DNA of 64,000 nt from Verrucomicrobiia bacterium (GTDB lineage Bacteria; Verrucomicrobiota; Verrucomicrobiia; Opitutales; Cerasicoccaceae), in NCBI GenBank assembly GCA_030432235.1, contig JAUIHT010000004.1:458734-522733 (forward strand), read 5' to 3'. Each line of letters opens with the position of its first letter. Position 1 is the first letter of the stretch. The position numbers and the translations under genes were made by a program. Of the stretch, positions 42,239 to 51,811 are shown one piece after another. The notes below the pieces were generated by a model that had not been told where the DNA came from, did not search any database, and saw only the letters and a list, made by a program, of their open reading frames with translations.

Positions 42239-44515
42239 CTAAGACTCCTCAGTCGCGGCAGCCGCAGCGGGCTTGTTAACCGGATGTGCGAGCGGGCCGT
42301 CCTCCTCGGAGGTGTAGTAATCCTGATAGGCCTTATCGTAGTAATTGGCGTAGTAGTAACTAGCCACCGCCGTGCTGATCTGATTCAGGACAGCGCCAAA
42401 CACGGGTGTGTTGGACTCGATAATGCGACGCAGGTTGGCCTTGGCCGTCTTCTTTTTCACGGCATTGAACTTGATGACGTAAATAAGGCCGTCGGCATTC
42501 GGCAGAATCGTCAGCACGTCACTGACCGCTGCGATCGGCGGCGAGTCAATCATGATGCGGTCATAATGCTCGCTCAGGCGCATGAGCATCTGCTCAAACT
42601 CCGGACTGTTGAGAATCTGCGTCGGATTCTTGGCTTTGCCACCGGCCGTCAATACGTCGAGATTCGGGTAGTAGTCCCGGTGGATTAAGTCCTCTACATT
42701 CTTCTTGTCGTCAAAGACTTGCACCACGCCATCTTGCGTTTCCAGGCCGAGTGACTTGCCGACGTTCGGCATGCGTAAGTCCGCGTCGATCACGAGTGTC
42801 TTTTCTCCGTGAATAGCGAATGTCAGCGCCAAATTGGTGGTCACAAAAGACTTACCTTCACTAGGTGAAGTCGAGGAAGTTACGATAATCTTGGCCTTCT
42901 TGCTCGCCTCGTTGATTTTGAGCGCAGAGTGAATAGCCCGGAATGCCTCAGTCACACGTCGATCACTATTGGACGCAACGGCTTGTGCTTTTTCCGGGGA
43001 GTTCAGGCGTTTGATGCGCGGCACGATGCCAATAAGCGGCAATCCCACGGAATGTTCGATATCGTAGGCGCTCTTGATGCGGTCATCCAGGAAGGCGACA
43101 ATGAACACGAGAGCGATACCTGCAAAAACCCCGCCGACAGTCCCCATGGCCAGATTGACAAAGACGTCGGGCTTGTAGGGCTTGTTCGCCACTCCGGCAC
43201 TATCCAAAATACGGGCATTGGGAGCCTGAAGGGCAATTTTCTGAATTTCTGTTTCCAGCTTTTGCACCATGGCCTGATAGAGGCTGTTATTGACCTCCAG
43301 ATCGTCTTCCAGCGAGCGGTATTCGACGGCAAGACTGTTCAGGTTCGTCATCTCATCCTTCTTTTCAGCCAAACGACGGCTTGAAGATTCAAAATTCTTT
43401 TTCGCCTGCTCATACTGCCCGCGAATCTTCTCCACGGCAGACTCGACCGCCTTGGTCAGCTCGCTCTCGATTTCCTGATAGGAGTTGTTGGCCTCGATCA
43501 TGTTCGGGTGCTTGTCCCGATAACGCTTGGCCAGAGACGCTAGGGTAATGGTCTGGCTGGAACGCTGAGTAAGCAGGCTGGAAACCCGTGGCATATCGGC
43601 GATGAAGGTCAAGTCCCAGAGTGGCTTCCCCTCGCTTTCAAATTCCTGAACAAGGTTCCATTGGGTTTCGGTGGCATCCAGGATTCGCTTGTCCTCAGTA
43701 ACAATCTGGCTGACGCGGTACAGTTCCGCAGAGTCCGTATCTTCACCTTTTTCGAGCGAACTAAGACCGGTCTTGATGCGGTACTCGACCAGGCGGGAAC
43801 GAATTTCCTCCACCTTTTCTTTTTGCTGCTGCACGCGAACCTTCAGGTCCTCGACCGCACGCATGGTGGAATCGATGTTCTTGCGGACATTGTAGTTGAT
43901 GTATTCCTCCGCGAAATAATTAGCCACATTGCGGGCAATTTCCGGATCCGGATGGCTGTACTGAACCGCGATAACCATGGTGGAACGGATGGGAATGATC
44001 TCGCGGTTGAGCGCCAGAACTTCCTGAATGGTAAGCGGACCGGTCAGAATGGACTGGGAACCACCCATGAAGCGCTTTTTCTCGTCGTCCTTGATGCGCT
44101 CTGCAACAGCATCAATGATCTTGGCACTTTCAAGAAGCTTCACCTCTGTATTGAAGTCCTCCGGGCCCCGGATATTCATTTCTTCAATATTAGGCGTATC
44201 CAGAACCTGCGGAGGGCGCCGCAATACCTCAATGGTGGCGGCAGAGCGGTACTGCGGGGTAGTATTGAAAGTGTAGAGAAGGGTACCCGTGAAAATAATG
44301 AAGAACGTAACAACAAAGTACCAAATGCGCTCCCGCAGAATGACCAAGTAGTCTTTCAGCGAACGCTGAGGCTGGCTTTCGGGCCCGCTGCTTCCATAAC
44401 CACCGCCGTAGTTGTAACCATAGCCGTAATAGTAGCCACCACCGTAATTACCGTAGCCGGGATAACCGCCGTAGCCGCCGTAGCCGCCTCCTGAAGGCTT
44501 TTTTTCGTCGCTCAT
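42239..44515 (-). CDS. Wzc-type polysaccharide tyrosine autokinase
   Basis: A 758-residue chain-length/export kinase. Residues 1-45 are a Gly/Tyr-rich stretch with 12 tyrosines (GGYGGYGGYPGYGNYGGG-type), then the Wzz domain with two membrane helices (about 60-80 and 445-465), a long periplasmic coiled coil, and the BY-kinase with Walker A TSPSEGKSF, Walker A' LVIDADLRMP and Walker B IMIDSPP. A C-terminal Tyr cluster (SYYYANYYDKAYQDYY) is the autophosphorylation tail. It works with the Wza and barrel genes just upstream. The N-terminal GY region is outside the usual architecture. Confidence 0.93.
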   Translation of the reverse strand: MSDEKKPSGGGYGGYGGYPGYGNYGGGYYYGYGYNYGGGYGSSGPESQPQRSLKDYLVILRERIWYFVVTFFIIFTGTLLYTFNTTPQYRSAATIEVLRRPPQVLDTPNIEEMNIRGPEDFNTEVKLLESAKIIDAVAERIKDDEKKRFMGGSQSILTGPLTIQEVLALNREIIPIRSTMVIAVQYSHPDPEIARNVANYFAEEYINYNVRKNIDSTMRAVEDLKVRVQQQKEKVEEIRSRLVEYRIKTGLSSLEKGEDTDSAELYRVSQIVTEDKRILDATETQWNLVQEFESEGKPLWDLTFIADMPRVSSLLTQRSSQTITLASLAKRYRDKHPNMIEANNSYQEIESELTKAVESAVEKIRGQYEQAKKNFESSSRRLAEKKDEMTNLNSLAVEYRSLEDDLEVNNSLYQAMVQKLETEIQKIALQAPNARILDSAGVANKPYKPDVFVNLAMGTVGGVFAGIALVFIVAFLDDRIKSAYDIEHSVGLPLIGIVPRIKRLNSPEKAQAVASNSDRRVTEAFRAIHSALKINEASKKAKIIVTSSTSPSEGKSFVTTNLALTFAIHGEKTLVIDADLRMPNVGKSLGLETQDGVVQVFDDKKNVEDLIHRDYYPNLDVLTAGGKAKNPTQILNSPEFEQMLMRLSEHYDRIMIDSPPIAAVSDVLTILPNADGLIYVIKFNAVKKKTAKANLRRIIESNTPVFGAVLNQISTAVASYYYANYYDKAYQDYYTSEEDGPLAHPVNKPAAAAATEES

Positions 44516-44541
44516 AATATTAAATTCTGAATAGCAACTAT

Positions 44542-45156
44542 CTAGAAAATCCGTTCGCGAACGTAGATATTATCTCCATCGATGACTTTGATGTCTTTCG
44601 CCTCCGGATCTTCGAGAATTTCGTCAAAATCGATGCGAATCACCTTGGATTTGCCACTTTCATCCACGCGTTTCACCAATACGCTGGAGGTCGCTGCCAA
44701 CCGGGACATCCCTCCGGCGGCGCTAATGGCCTGGCTAAGCGTCATTTCCTCTTCGGGCGGGATAACAACGGGGCCTGGCTTGTTGACCTGTCCATGCACT
44801 TGGATGCGCCGTTCGGTATACTGCAACATCATCAGGGTGACGTGCGGCTCGACCAGATAATCCTTGTTATAAAGATCACGAATCATCTTCTGCGCATCTA
44901 TGGCCGTCATGCCCCCTACGGTGATTTTCCCGATGAGAGGGAGAACGACAGAGCCATCCTTGGCGACGCGTACTTCTGTCTGCAAATCGGGCTCCTGAAA
45001 GACACTGACACGAAAGATATCCAGAGGCTGGATAACATAATTGGAGGCCAACCCGGTGGAACTAAAGGAGTTTCCGCCAGCGGACTCAGACTGGCCATGC
45101 GCCAGTGCTGTAAGAAGAAAAGAAAGGGCGACAGTGAAGGAAAGGAGACGATTCAT
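44542..45156 (-). CDS. Polysaccharide export protein (Wza-like)
   Basis: A 204-residue protein with a signal peptide (MNRLLSFTVALSFLLTALAHG). The Poly_export domain begins YVIQPLDIFRVSVFQEPDLQ, followed by a SLBB domain IQVHGQVNKPGPVVIP. It is shorter than full Wza (about 380) and lacks the lipobox and C-terminal outer-membrane helix, so it probably depends on the barrel at 45255. ATG at 45156 is preferred over the upstream frame. Confidence 0.9.
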   Translation of the reverse strand: MNRLLSFTVALSFLLTALAHGQSESAGGNSFSSTGLASNYVIQPLDIFRVSVFQEPDLQTEVRVAKDGSVVLPLIGKITVGGMTAIDAQKMIRDLYNKDYLVEPHVTLMMLQYTERRIQVHGQVNKPGPVVIPPEEEMTLSQAISAAGGMSRLAATSSVLVKRVDESGKSKVIRIDFDEILEDPEAKDIKVIDGDNIYVRERIF

Positions 45157-45254
45157 GCCGGAAAATATTAATACACTACCAGATTTCTGGCAAAAAGGAA
45201 GGGCAGCCTTGGTATAGACCACCCTTTCCCGGAAATGTTCAAGATTTGTGTAAT

Positions 45255-46466
45255 CTAGTAGCGCAGGGACGCCGACAGGTCCACGGTGTGACCCATGAAG
45301 CTGGAGGAGTTGATGTTGGAATCATTGTCGATGTAGGAATACGCGGCAGTGAACTGCAGATACACATTCGGGGTATAGGTGACAGCGAATGAAGAACGAA
45401 TCGTGTCGTCACTACGCTTGATGCCGCCCGTGGTGACACCGGTATAATCCGTATTGATCATCCCAAAGCGGGCGGTGGCAGCAATATAGTCGGAGAAATC
45501 GTAGCTCGCGGAAATGTAGCCACCGGTGTTGATGGTGGACTGACCAATGGCGCCCGTGCCGAAGTCACGATTGAAGCCTGCGGAGAACACCAGCTTGGGA
45601 GAATAGGTGTAATCGAAGGCGGACAGGACGGAAAGGGTGTTGTCGCTGCTCAGGCCCTGAGAGTTGAAGCTGCGGTTCTGCCAACCAAGATTCAGGCGGG
45701 TGGTCAACTTCGGGTAAAGCTCACCGCGAATGGCCAAGCTGACAAAGTTATCGAGGAAGTCACCGGGATTGCGGGAGGTCGGCACCGTGGCGTTGCTGTT
45801 GTTATCCACGTCGGTGTAACGGAAGCGATAACCAAGACCAATGCCCAGCTTGGGGCTGTAGCGGTAGTAAACATTCCACGGAGTGGAGTACTGGGTGTTG
45901 TTACTGTACGCGTTACCGAAGTCCTGGTTGTTGGTGTAGTCGATGTGGCTGAACTCGAAGGCGCCGGTAGCAAACGTCTTTGGAGAGATGTCGTATTCAC
46001 CCTTCAAATATGCGCGGTAGTTGTCGGTACGTACCTGATTGGTGGCAAGGGCGGCTGCGGCGCCAGCCGTGGAAGCGGTGTTTTGCTGCCGCTGAACAAA
46101 GGAGAAGCCGGCGCTGGAAGTCAGCGGGCCGGAATTGTAGACGCCGTCAACAAAGACATTCGCGTTCTGCACGTTCTGGCTGGCGTACTCGTTGTAGTAG
46201 TAAAGGTCTTCGCGGAAGATGATACGCACGTTGGCGTTGCTGTTGCGGCCGATGTTAACCTCCAGACCCGGGGAGATGATGCCGATGTAGTCGTCCTCCT
46301 TCCGGGGATTGTTAAATACGTTGGAACGATACTGACCGGAAATCCCACCTTTAAAGAATATATCTACGGTATCACCGATGGAAACCAAGGGTGCGGCGTT
46401 CAGGCTGGAAGATTGAGCTGCAAGCGCAAGTGCGGCGGCAGCGATGGACGTGGCTAACTTTTTCAT
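45255..46466 (-). CDS. Exopolysaccharide outer-membrane beta-barrel protein
   Basis: 403 residues with a signal peptide (MKKLATSIAAAALALAAQSS). The rest is alternating Tyr/Phe-rich beta strands ending in an aromatic C-terminus (VDLSASLRY), the usual mark of barrel insertion. The pattern fits the GumC/EpsI-type barrels encoded next to Wza/Wzc in Verrucomicrobiota. It is the first gene of the minus-strand export set and is divergent from a TPR gene across a 261-bp AT-rich gap. Confidence 0.85.
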   Translation of the reverse strand: MKKLATSIAAAALALAAQSSSLNAAPLVSIGDTVDIFFKGGISGQYRSNVFNNPRKEDDYIGIISPGLEVNIGRNSNANVRIIFREDLYYYNEYASQNVQNANVFVDGVYNSGPLTSSAGFSFVQRQQNTASTAGAAAALATNQVRTDNYRAYLKGEYDISPKTFATGAFEFSHIDYTNNQDFGNAYSNNTQYSTPWNVYYRYSPKLGIGLGYRFRYTDVDNNSNATVPTSRNPGDFLDNFVSLAIRGELYPKLTTRLNLGWQNRSFNSQGLSSDNTLSVLSAFDYTYSPKLVFSAGFNRDFGTGAIGQSTINTGGYISASYDFSDYIAATARFGMINTDYTGVTTGGIKRSDDTIRSSFAVTYTPNVYLQFTAAYSYIDNDSNINSSSFMGHTVDLSASLRY

Positions 46467-46727
46467 GGCTCAGAAAGTTATCGGGTTAGTAAGTGACAGA
46501 CTAGATTATGGTATTAGGTAGGGTATGAATTAGCAAAAATGTTGTAAAGATCAAGCCTCTATCAGCCTGAATTGCATAAAATAAATTTGGTTAAGTCTTG
46601 TAAGTGCAATTATTTGTAAAAAATTCAGATATTAGCCAATGCGTCAATACAAAAGAGCCCGAGCCCCCTAAAGTCGTGCGATTTCTCGATTGATTCATGC
46701 CAAAGTCCCTACCACTCTTTGCAATCT
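46467..46727. promoter_or_regulatory. AT-rich divergent promoter region
   Basis: This gap between the divergent EPS operon and TPR gene is markedly AT-rich and must hold promoters for both. TTGATC and TAATTC on the minus strand, 16 bases apart, are one weak -35/-10 option. I see no clear operator or sigma-54 (GG-N10-GC) site. Confidence 0.35.
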
Positions 46728-48404
46728 ATGGCCCAAGCTCCCGTTACTCCCGTGCGTAAGAACCGCAACACCGTACTGCTCGGCCTCGCCGTGCGTGAAC
46801 GGGGGCCTAGTGGTCGCTGGCGCATTCGCTTCCGCTGGGGGCTGCTGCTCGGAATGATGGCCATATTCGTGATTCTGGGCTACTGCGTGATGGCTACCGG
46901 GCTCTACTTCTATTTCAAGCGCGTGCAGAATTTCGATGAAGTCCGCTATCTGGACATGTACACCTTGTTGTTCAATCAAACTGAGCACCGGGCCAAGGTG
47001 GGCGATTATCAGATTGAGCAAGCCAAGGCCGCGCTGGAAGAGGGTAATTTCCGCCAGGCGCTTCAATATCTGCGCACCGGCATTATTCGTTCACCTGAAA
47101 ACCTGGACGGACGCACCCTCATGGCCGACTTCCTTATGTTCGGCTTTCGGCCGCCGGACTATGACCGGGCTATCAACATCCTGCGCGACGGTGTCCCTTT
47201 TGCCTACAACGACCCGGATTATTTGAAAAAGTACATCCAGGTGCTGCTCCTGCATCAGGATGACGCGGAAGTGGTGGAGGTCGCTGACCGCATCCTGGCG
47301 AAGAACCCTTCACCGGAAGTCACCCGCATTCTCGCCCTGGCAGCCGCAACGGCCACCTATTACCGGGGCAATTTCGACCAGGCCGAGGATTACCTGCGCC
47401 GCTACGACCTGGAGGATGAGCTGGAGGGCGCGCTTTTATCGGCACGTATCAGCTGGGACCGTGGGCAGAAAGCCGCCGCCATCGCCAAGTTGGAAGCCGA
47501 TCTGGACAAATTCCCCAACGACGAGCCCATCTACGAGCTGCTGACCCGTTTCCATCGCGAGGAGGGAGACAACGCCAAGGCTCGCCAGTACGCCGTCCTG
47601 CGCAACATCAACGCCCCGTTGAGCGTAGGCCCCCGCATCGACCTTCTGTTTATTTTGAACGCCACCGGCCAGGAGGAGCGCGCCCGGCGCGAGGCCGAGT
47701 CCATCCTGCAGCAATTCGCCAACGATGAGCGCAGTCTGCAGTACCTAGCCAATTACGCCACGGACACCGGCAATGTCGAACTGTCACGCCGCATCTACGA
47801 GCGCGCCCTGGAGAACGACTTCAATATCGCGCCCTTCGCCATGTTGCTGATCGAAAGCCACATTACCGCGGGCGACTTCAAAGGGGCCATCGACTTCACC
47901 TCGGAGTTGGTCAAGGAGCGGCCCAGTTGGCTGGAAAAAAACTGGGCTATTTTCAACAGCCTGCGCGCCGTCGCCTATTACGGCCTCGGCAATGCCGACC
48001 TGACGGAGCTTTATCTGAATCAGTTCCTGCAAGCCAGCGATGTGCGTGTGGAATCCCTGCTGGCTGTCTCCAATCGCTTTGAGAAACTCGACGGCAAGGA
48101 AGAATCCCGGAAAATCCTGATGCAGGCCTACAGCCAAAACCCCCGCAATCAGGCCGCCCTCTCCCGCCTCATCGCGCTGGAGATCGAGCTGGGTAACTCC
48201 GCCGAGCTGGGCCCCTACCTCGAAGATCTACTGCAAATGCGCCGTCCTTCGGCCTCCATCCTGACGGAAGCCTACCGCAAGCTCGGCAGCGACCACTTTA
48301 TCTTCACACGCGGACGCAAGGACCTGCTGATCGAGCTGGAATCCATCATCAATCCCCGCACTGGATCTTCAGTGACCGAAACCGTGGTTGAGGAACAAAG
48401 CTAA
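46728..48404 (+). CDS. Membrane-anchored TPR protein
   Basis: 558 residues. An N-terminal helix (WGLLLGMMAIFVILGYCVMA) anchors it to the membrane. Behind it are many degenerate TPR units, e.g. IEQAKAALEEGNFRQALQYL, PEVTRILALAAATATYYRGN and ALLSARISWDRGQKAAAIAK. Divergence from the EPS operon suggests a link with polysaccharide export or assembly, as TPR proteins do elsewhere, but this is inference. ATG at 46728 chosen; a TTG three codons upstream is less likely. Confidence 0.82.
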   Translation: MAQAPVTPVRKNRNTVLLGLAVRERGPSGRWRIRFRWGLLLGMMAIFVILGYCVMATGLYFYFKRVQNFDEVRYLDMYTLLFNQTEHRAKVGDYQIEQAKAALEEGNFRQALQYLRTGIIRSPENLDGRTLMADFLMFGFRPPDYDRAINILRDGVPFAYNDPDYLKKYIQVLLLHQDDAEVVEVADRILAKNPSPEVTRILALAAATATYYRGNFDQAEDYLRRYDLEDELEGALLSARISWDRGQKAAAIAKLEADLDKFPNDEPIYELLTRFHREEGDNAKARQYAVLRNINAPLSVGPRIDLLFILNATGQEERARREAESILQQFANDERSLQYLANYATDTGNVELSRRIYERALENDFNIAPFAMLLIESHITAGDFKGAIDFTSELVKERPSWLEKNWAIFNSLRAVAYYGLGNADLTELYLNQFLQASDVRVESLLAVSNRFEKLDGKEESRKILMQAYSQNPRNQAALSRLIALEIELGNSAELGPYLEDLLQMRRPSASILTEAYRKLGSDHFIFTRGRKDLLIELESIINPRTGSSVTETVVEEQS

Positions 48405-48409
48405 CGCGC

Positions 48410-49129
48410 TCATTCCATCGGCTCGGCCTCGAAGGAAGCGGCCGGTGGTGGAGGCGGAGGCTTGAGGCCATCGGGGAACGGAGGCGGTAAAAGCTCCGGC
48501 GGAGGCGGCACCTGGATGTCCGGCGGAGGCGTGGGCGGAGCCAAGGTGACACCGGCAGCCCGGGCTTTTTCCAGCAAACTATCCCTGTAGGCCGGGCGTT
48601 CATGGGGCGGCATGTTGTGAAGTTTTTCCTTCTCGGCCCGGGCTTGATCCTTGGGCAGGGTACACCAGTACTTGCGCAGGAGCAGACGATCCTGCACCGG
48701 CACCTGTCGGAATTCCTCCATCATGCGCGCACGACGTTCGTCCGTCAGAGCCCGGTAACTAGCCAGGCGTTCGCGCATGGCCTCGCGCTCTTCGGGGGTC
48801 ATCTGCTCGATCCGTTCCAGCAGAGTGCGAATCATGGCCAGGCGCTCGGGTGGCATTTCCAGGAAGCGCTCCACGACCTTGAGGGAATCGTCTCCCTGCT
48901 CACCTTCCATGGGTTTGCCCCATTTGCGCTGCTGGCGCTGATCGTTGGGGAACAGCGCGTCCCCGGCGTCCGGCGGCGCAGGCCGTTGCGATGGTGGCGG
49001 GGGCGGAGTGAAGGACGGGGGCGGACCTGGCGGCATAAAGTCAGGCGACTCGCCGGTGTCTTCCGCACGCAAGCCGGCCAGGGCCAGGGCGGCCAGAACC
49101 GGGGTCACGATGATGAAAATCTTTTTCAT
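48410..49129 (-). CDS. Pro-rich periplasmic protein (DUF3106-like)
   Basis: 239 residues: signal peptide MKKIFIIVTPVLAALALAGL, then a Pro-rich segment (about 31-52), a central helical domain with MTPEEREAMRERLASYRALT and LTDERRARMMEEFRQVPVQD, and a second Pro-rich tail. The helix pattern resembles DUF3106 and Spy/CpxP-like stress proteins. It lies 13 bp after the anti-sigma gene, so it is likely in the ECF operon and may be the periplasmic effector. Confidence 0.72.
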   Translation of the reverse strand: MKKIFIIVTPVLAALALAGLRAEDTGESPDFMPPGPPPSFTPPPPPSQRPAPPDAGDALFPNDQRQQRKWGKPMEGEQGDDSLKVVERFLEMPPERLAMIRTLLERIEQMTPEEREAMRERLASYRALTDERRARMMEEFRQVPVQDRLLLRKYWCTLPKDQARAEKEKLHNMPPHERPAYRDSLLEKARAAGVTLAPPTPPPDIQVPPPPELLPPPFPDGLKPPPPPPAASFEAEPME

Positions 49130-49142
49130 GTTAAATACGGCC

Positions 49143-49706
49143 TTAGTTGGCCAACAGAGCGACTGTCTGCCAATCGCTTTGGTCGCTCAGGTCGGCGATA
49201 TCCGCCAGGGCATCCTGCATGACCAGTAATTCTTCCCACTCGGACATCCCCGCGAGTGTCGCGGTAGCGGGTACCTCGGCGATGGCGGATGTCGCGGGCT
49301 CGGGGACGATCTCGATGGCTGCCACTTCGACGGGTGCCGGCTCCACCGCCGTGATACCCTGGGAAATACGCTGCTGGGCATCACTCGCTCCCTTTTGAAA
49401 GAGCATCACGAAGGCCAGCATACCGGCGACCAGGAGGGCCGCAATGCTGCCCAATGCCACGACCCAGGAGGGGAAGCCCAGCACCTTGTGCGAGGACTCC
49501 GCCTCAATGGCACTCATCACCTGATCGGTAAATTCAGGCGAAGCCACCAGCGGCTGGGCGGACAGATGCTCGTCCAGGGCCGTGTCCATCACATCGTCGT
49601 CCCGCATGCGGGCCAGGACACGGTCCGCGAAGTCCCGGGAGGGCTCCACCGGCCGGGCGGCCAGGAGCGCATCGAGCGGGTCATTGTTGTCAAATTCGTC
49701 GTTCAT
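49143..49706 (-). CDS. Putative transmembrane anti-sigma factor
   Basis: A 187-residue protein with one membrane helix (VVALGSIAALLVAGMLAFVM, about 82-101). The cytoplasmic part has two repeated modules of similar sense (SRDFADRVLARM and SPEFTDQVMSAI). No zinc-binding HxxxCxxC motif is seen, so it differs from ZAS anti-sigma factors. Placement directly after an ECF sigma gene (20 bp) supports the anti-sigma call. The periplasmic part is acidic and Ala/Pro-rich. Confidence 0.75.
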   Translation of the reverse strand: MNDEFDNNDPLDALLAARPVEPSRDFADRVLARMRDDDVMDTALDEHLSAQPLVASPEFTDQVMSAIEAESSHKVLGFPSWVVALGSIAALLVAGMLAFVMLFQKGASDAQQRISQGITAVEPAPVEVAAIEIVPEPATSAIAEVPATATLAGMSEWEELLVMQDALADIADLSDQSDWQTVALLAN

Positions 49707-49726
49707 GGGAGAGTGTGGTTAAAAAA

Positions 49727-50302
49727 TCATGCCTGGCCGGCTGGATAAAAGTCGGCCAATTCTTCCTTGAGCTTTTGGCGGGCGCGGTGAATCCAGCTTT
49801 TCACCGCCATAACGGAGGCATCCATGGCCTCGGCGATTTGTTCGTAGCTCATTTCCTGCTGCTTGAAGAGGAGGATGGCGGTACGGTGGTTTTCCGGGAG
49901 TGTTTTAAGGGCCTGGGCAAAGGCTTCTTCGATTTCCATCAGGTCGAGCTTCTCGCGCCCGGGAGTGGTGGCCCCCTGTAAATCTGCCGGGTCCATGGGC
50001 TCAAGGGGCTTACGGCTTTGCCGACGGAATTCATTGATCAGTATCCGGCGGGCAATGTGAAAGAGGAAAGTGGAGAATTTCGCCCGGGGCTCGTAATTAG
50101 GCGCGGCGCGATAGATACGCACGAAAACGACCTGGGCCAGATCCTCGGACGCCTCGACCGAGCGCAGAGAGCGGTAAAAGAAGTTGATCAACGGTCCCTG
50201 CCACTTCTCCACCAGGGGCCGCATGGCCGCGTCCTCCCCGGCCGCGACCCGCAGGAGCAGGGCGGCGTCTTCGTCCACGGGTTGGCTGTCGGCCGGCTGC
50301 AT
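49727..50302 (-). CDS. ECF sigma factor
   Basis: 191 residues from ATG 50302. Region 2 is EKWQGPLINFFYRSLRSVEA and DLAQVVFVRIYRAAPNYEPR; region 4 is LPENHRTAILLFKQQEMSYE followed by QIAEAMDASVMAVKSWIHRA. That is the layout of sigma-70 family, ECF type. Starts further upstream (50464 or 50518) would add unconserved sequence. It heads a three-gene set with an anti-sigma factor and a Pro-rich periplasmic protein, and probably controls its own operon. Confidence 0.92.
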   Translation of the reverse strand: MQPADSQPVDEDAALLLRVAAGEDAAMRPLVEKWQGPLINFFYRSLRSVEASEDLAQVVFVRIYRAAPNYEPRAKFSTFLFHIARRILINEFRRQSRKPLEPMDPADLQGATTPGREKLDLMEIEEAFAQALKTLPENHRTAILLFKQQEMSYEQIAEAMDASVMAVKSWIHRARQKLKEELADFYPAGQA

Positions 50303-50544
50303 TTTGACTACACTAGCCTGGGCATCCGCCGCAAGCCAAGCCGGAAGCGCTGCTTGGATCGGTGCATTCACAACCGGGAGTAACCCCGATACCCAGGCAA
50401 AAGTTGCACTGCCGTCATTTTCCTGCCGGTCAGCGGAGCCGGATTCCCCAAAAAACCTTTTCATCAAAAGAATGTGGCGATTTGCGTGTTGCCGGATTCT
50501 AACTAAATGATAAGTCAAGGTACCACCAAACCCGAATTCAAACT

Positions 50545-51207
50545 ATGAAACTCATCCGTCTAATCACCTGTATTCTTGCCAGCGCCCTGTGCGCTTCCCT
50601 CGCCCGCGCCGAAGACAGCCTGGGCGAGCGTATCCAGACCGCTATCGAAATCGTCCAGACGCTGAACGCCGAGGGCAAATCCGTTCCGCAATCGATTCTC
50701 AACGACGCCAGCGGAGTGGCCATCGTCAAGATCGCGCGCGGCGGCTTCGTCATTGGCGGCTCCCACGGCAACGGCGTCGTCCTGAAAAACCTCGGCGACG
50801 GCAACTGGTCGGCCCCGGCCGCCTTCGAGATGGGCGGCGGATCGTTCGGCGCGCAAATCGGCGGCGATGTGGTCGACTACGTATTCGTGCTCAACAACGA
50901 TCTGGCCCTGGAGATGTTCACTAGCCTCGACCAGGTCAAGTTCGACGCCGGCGCCAGCGCCACGGCCGGGCCCGACCACGCCGCGGCCAACAAGAAAGAC
51001 CTGCCGGGCAAGTCCATCTACGTGTACTCCACCACCGACGGGGCCTTCGCCGGCGCAACCGTGGGCGGTTCCTTCGTTGAGGTCGAACCCAAGGTCAACC
51101 AGGCCGCCTACGGGGAAAGCATCACCACCGCCGAAATCCTCTCCGGCAAGGTTGAGGCGCCCGCTTCCACCGAGAAGCTCTATTCCCTGCTCAACAGCGG
51201 AGAATAA
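50545..51207 (+). CDS. SYLF/YSC84-domain secreted protein
   Basis: 220 residues with signal peptide MKLIRLITCILASALCASLA. The SYLF domain is visible as LNDASGVAIVKIARGGFVIG, then GSHGNGVVLKNLGDGNWSAP and FEMGGGSFGAQIGGDVVDYV. The fold binds lipids in eukaryotes; the bacterial function is unknown. It is divergent from the ECF gene and ends before a strong terminator. Confidence 0.88.
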   Translation: MKLIRLITCILASALCASLARAEDSLGERIQTAIEIVQTLNAEGKSVPQSILNDASGVAIVKIARGGFVIGGSHGNGVVLKNLGDGNWSAPAAFEMGGGSFGAQIGGDVVDYVFVLNNDLALEMFTSLDQVKFDAGASATAGPDHAAANKKDLPGKSIYVYSTTDGAFAGATVGGSFVEVEPKVNQAAYGESITTAEILSGKVEAPASTEKLYSLLNSGE

Positions 51208-51256
51208 GCCAGGCACAGGCTTGGCTACTCAAGAAGCCCGCGAATCACTTAAAAAC

Positions 51257-51287
51257 AAAAGCGCATCCAGTACGGGTGCGCTTTTTT
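51257..51287 (+). terminator. Intrinsic terminator after SYLF gene
   Basis: AAAAGCGCATCC (51257-51268) pairs with GGGTGCGCTTTT (51274-51285), with one G-U pair, followed by a T run on the plus strand. The A-rich left side lets it act on the minus strand too. Confidence 0.82.
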
Positions 51288-51304
51288 GTGCCTGGACTAT
51301 TAGT

Positions 51305-51811
51305 CTAGGAGTTCGACTCGCCACGAGGGGCAAAGAAGAGGCTCTCAAAATCGTCCATCGAAGCCGGCGGCTCCCAGCCGCTACGCAAAAGATCACGGTA
51401 ATCCCTGATGATTTCGCGACGCTTCAGACGCATATTCTTCAGCTCGTAGTTGAGCTTGGTGGCCATACCGGTGGCGCGCTGCTGAGCCCAGGCGTTGGAG
51501 GAAGCTTTCATCATGGAATCCAGCCGCTCGATTTCCTTTTCGAGCTCGGCCTGTTCCTTCAGGTAAGCTTCCACCTTCTGGCGCAAATCGGCTGGCAATG
51601 CGGTCAAATCATACTTTTGGGGCTGCTGCTCACCATCTTTTGCCGCGGCCTTGTCTGCCTCAGCCGTGGCGCTTTCCGCCGCCGTAACCGGAGCGACCTC
51701 CTCGACGCCGCTTTCCTGCGCACGCGCGGGCTCGGCCTCTTGGGCCCAGCCATACGGTGCCACCAGAATTGTCATGGCCGTCAGGATGTTTCGTATGTAA
51801 GTTTGCTTCAT
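51305..51811 (-). CDS. Secreted helical protein, unknown function
   Basis: From ATG 51811 the 168-residue protein has a signal peptide (MKQTYIRNILTAMTILVAPY, cleaved near GWAQ), an Ala/Glu-rich linker, and a coiled helical domain (LRQKVEAYLKEQAELEKEIE, then YELKNMRLKRREIIRDYRDL). No family recognised. The ATG at 51835 would add 8 residues. It stands alone, converging with the SYLF gene. Confidence 0.65.
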   Translation of the reverse strand: MKQTYIRNILTAMTILVAPYGWAQEAEPARAQESGVEEVAPVTAAESATAEADKAAAKDGEQQPQKYDLTALPADLRQKVEAYLKEQAELEKEIERLDSMMKASSNAWAQQRATGMATKLNYELKNMRLKRREIIRDYRDLLRSGWEPPASMDDFESLFFAPRGESNS

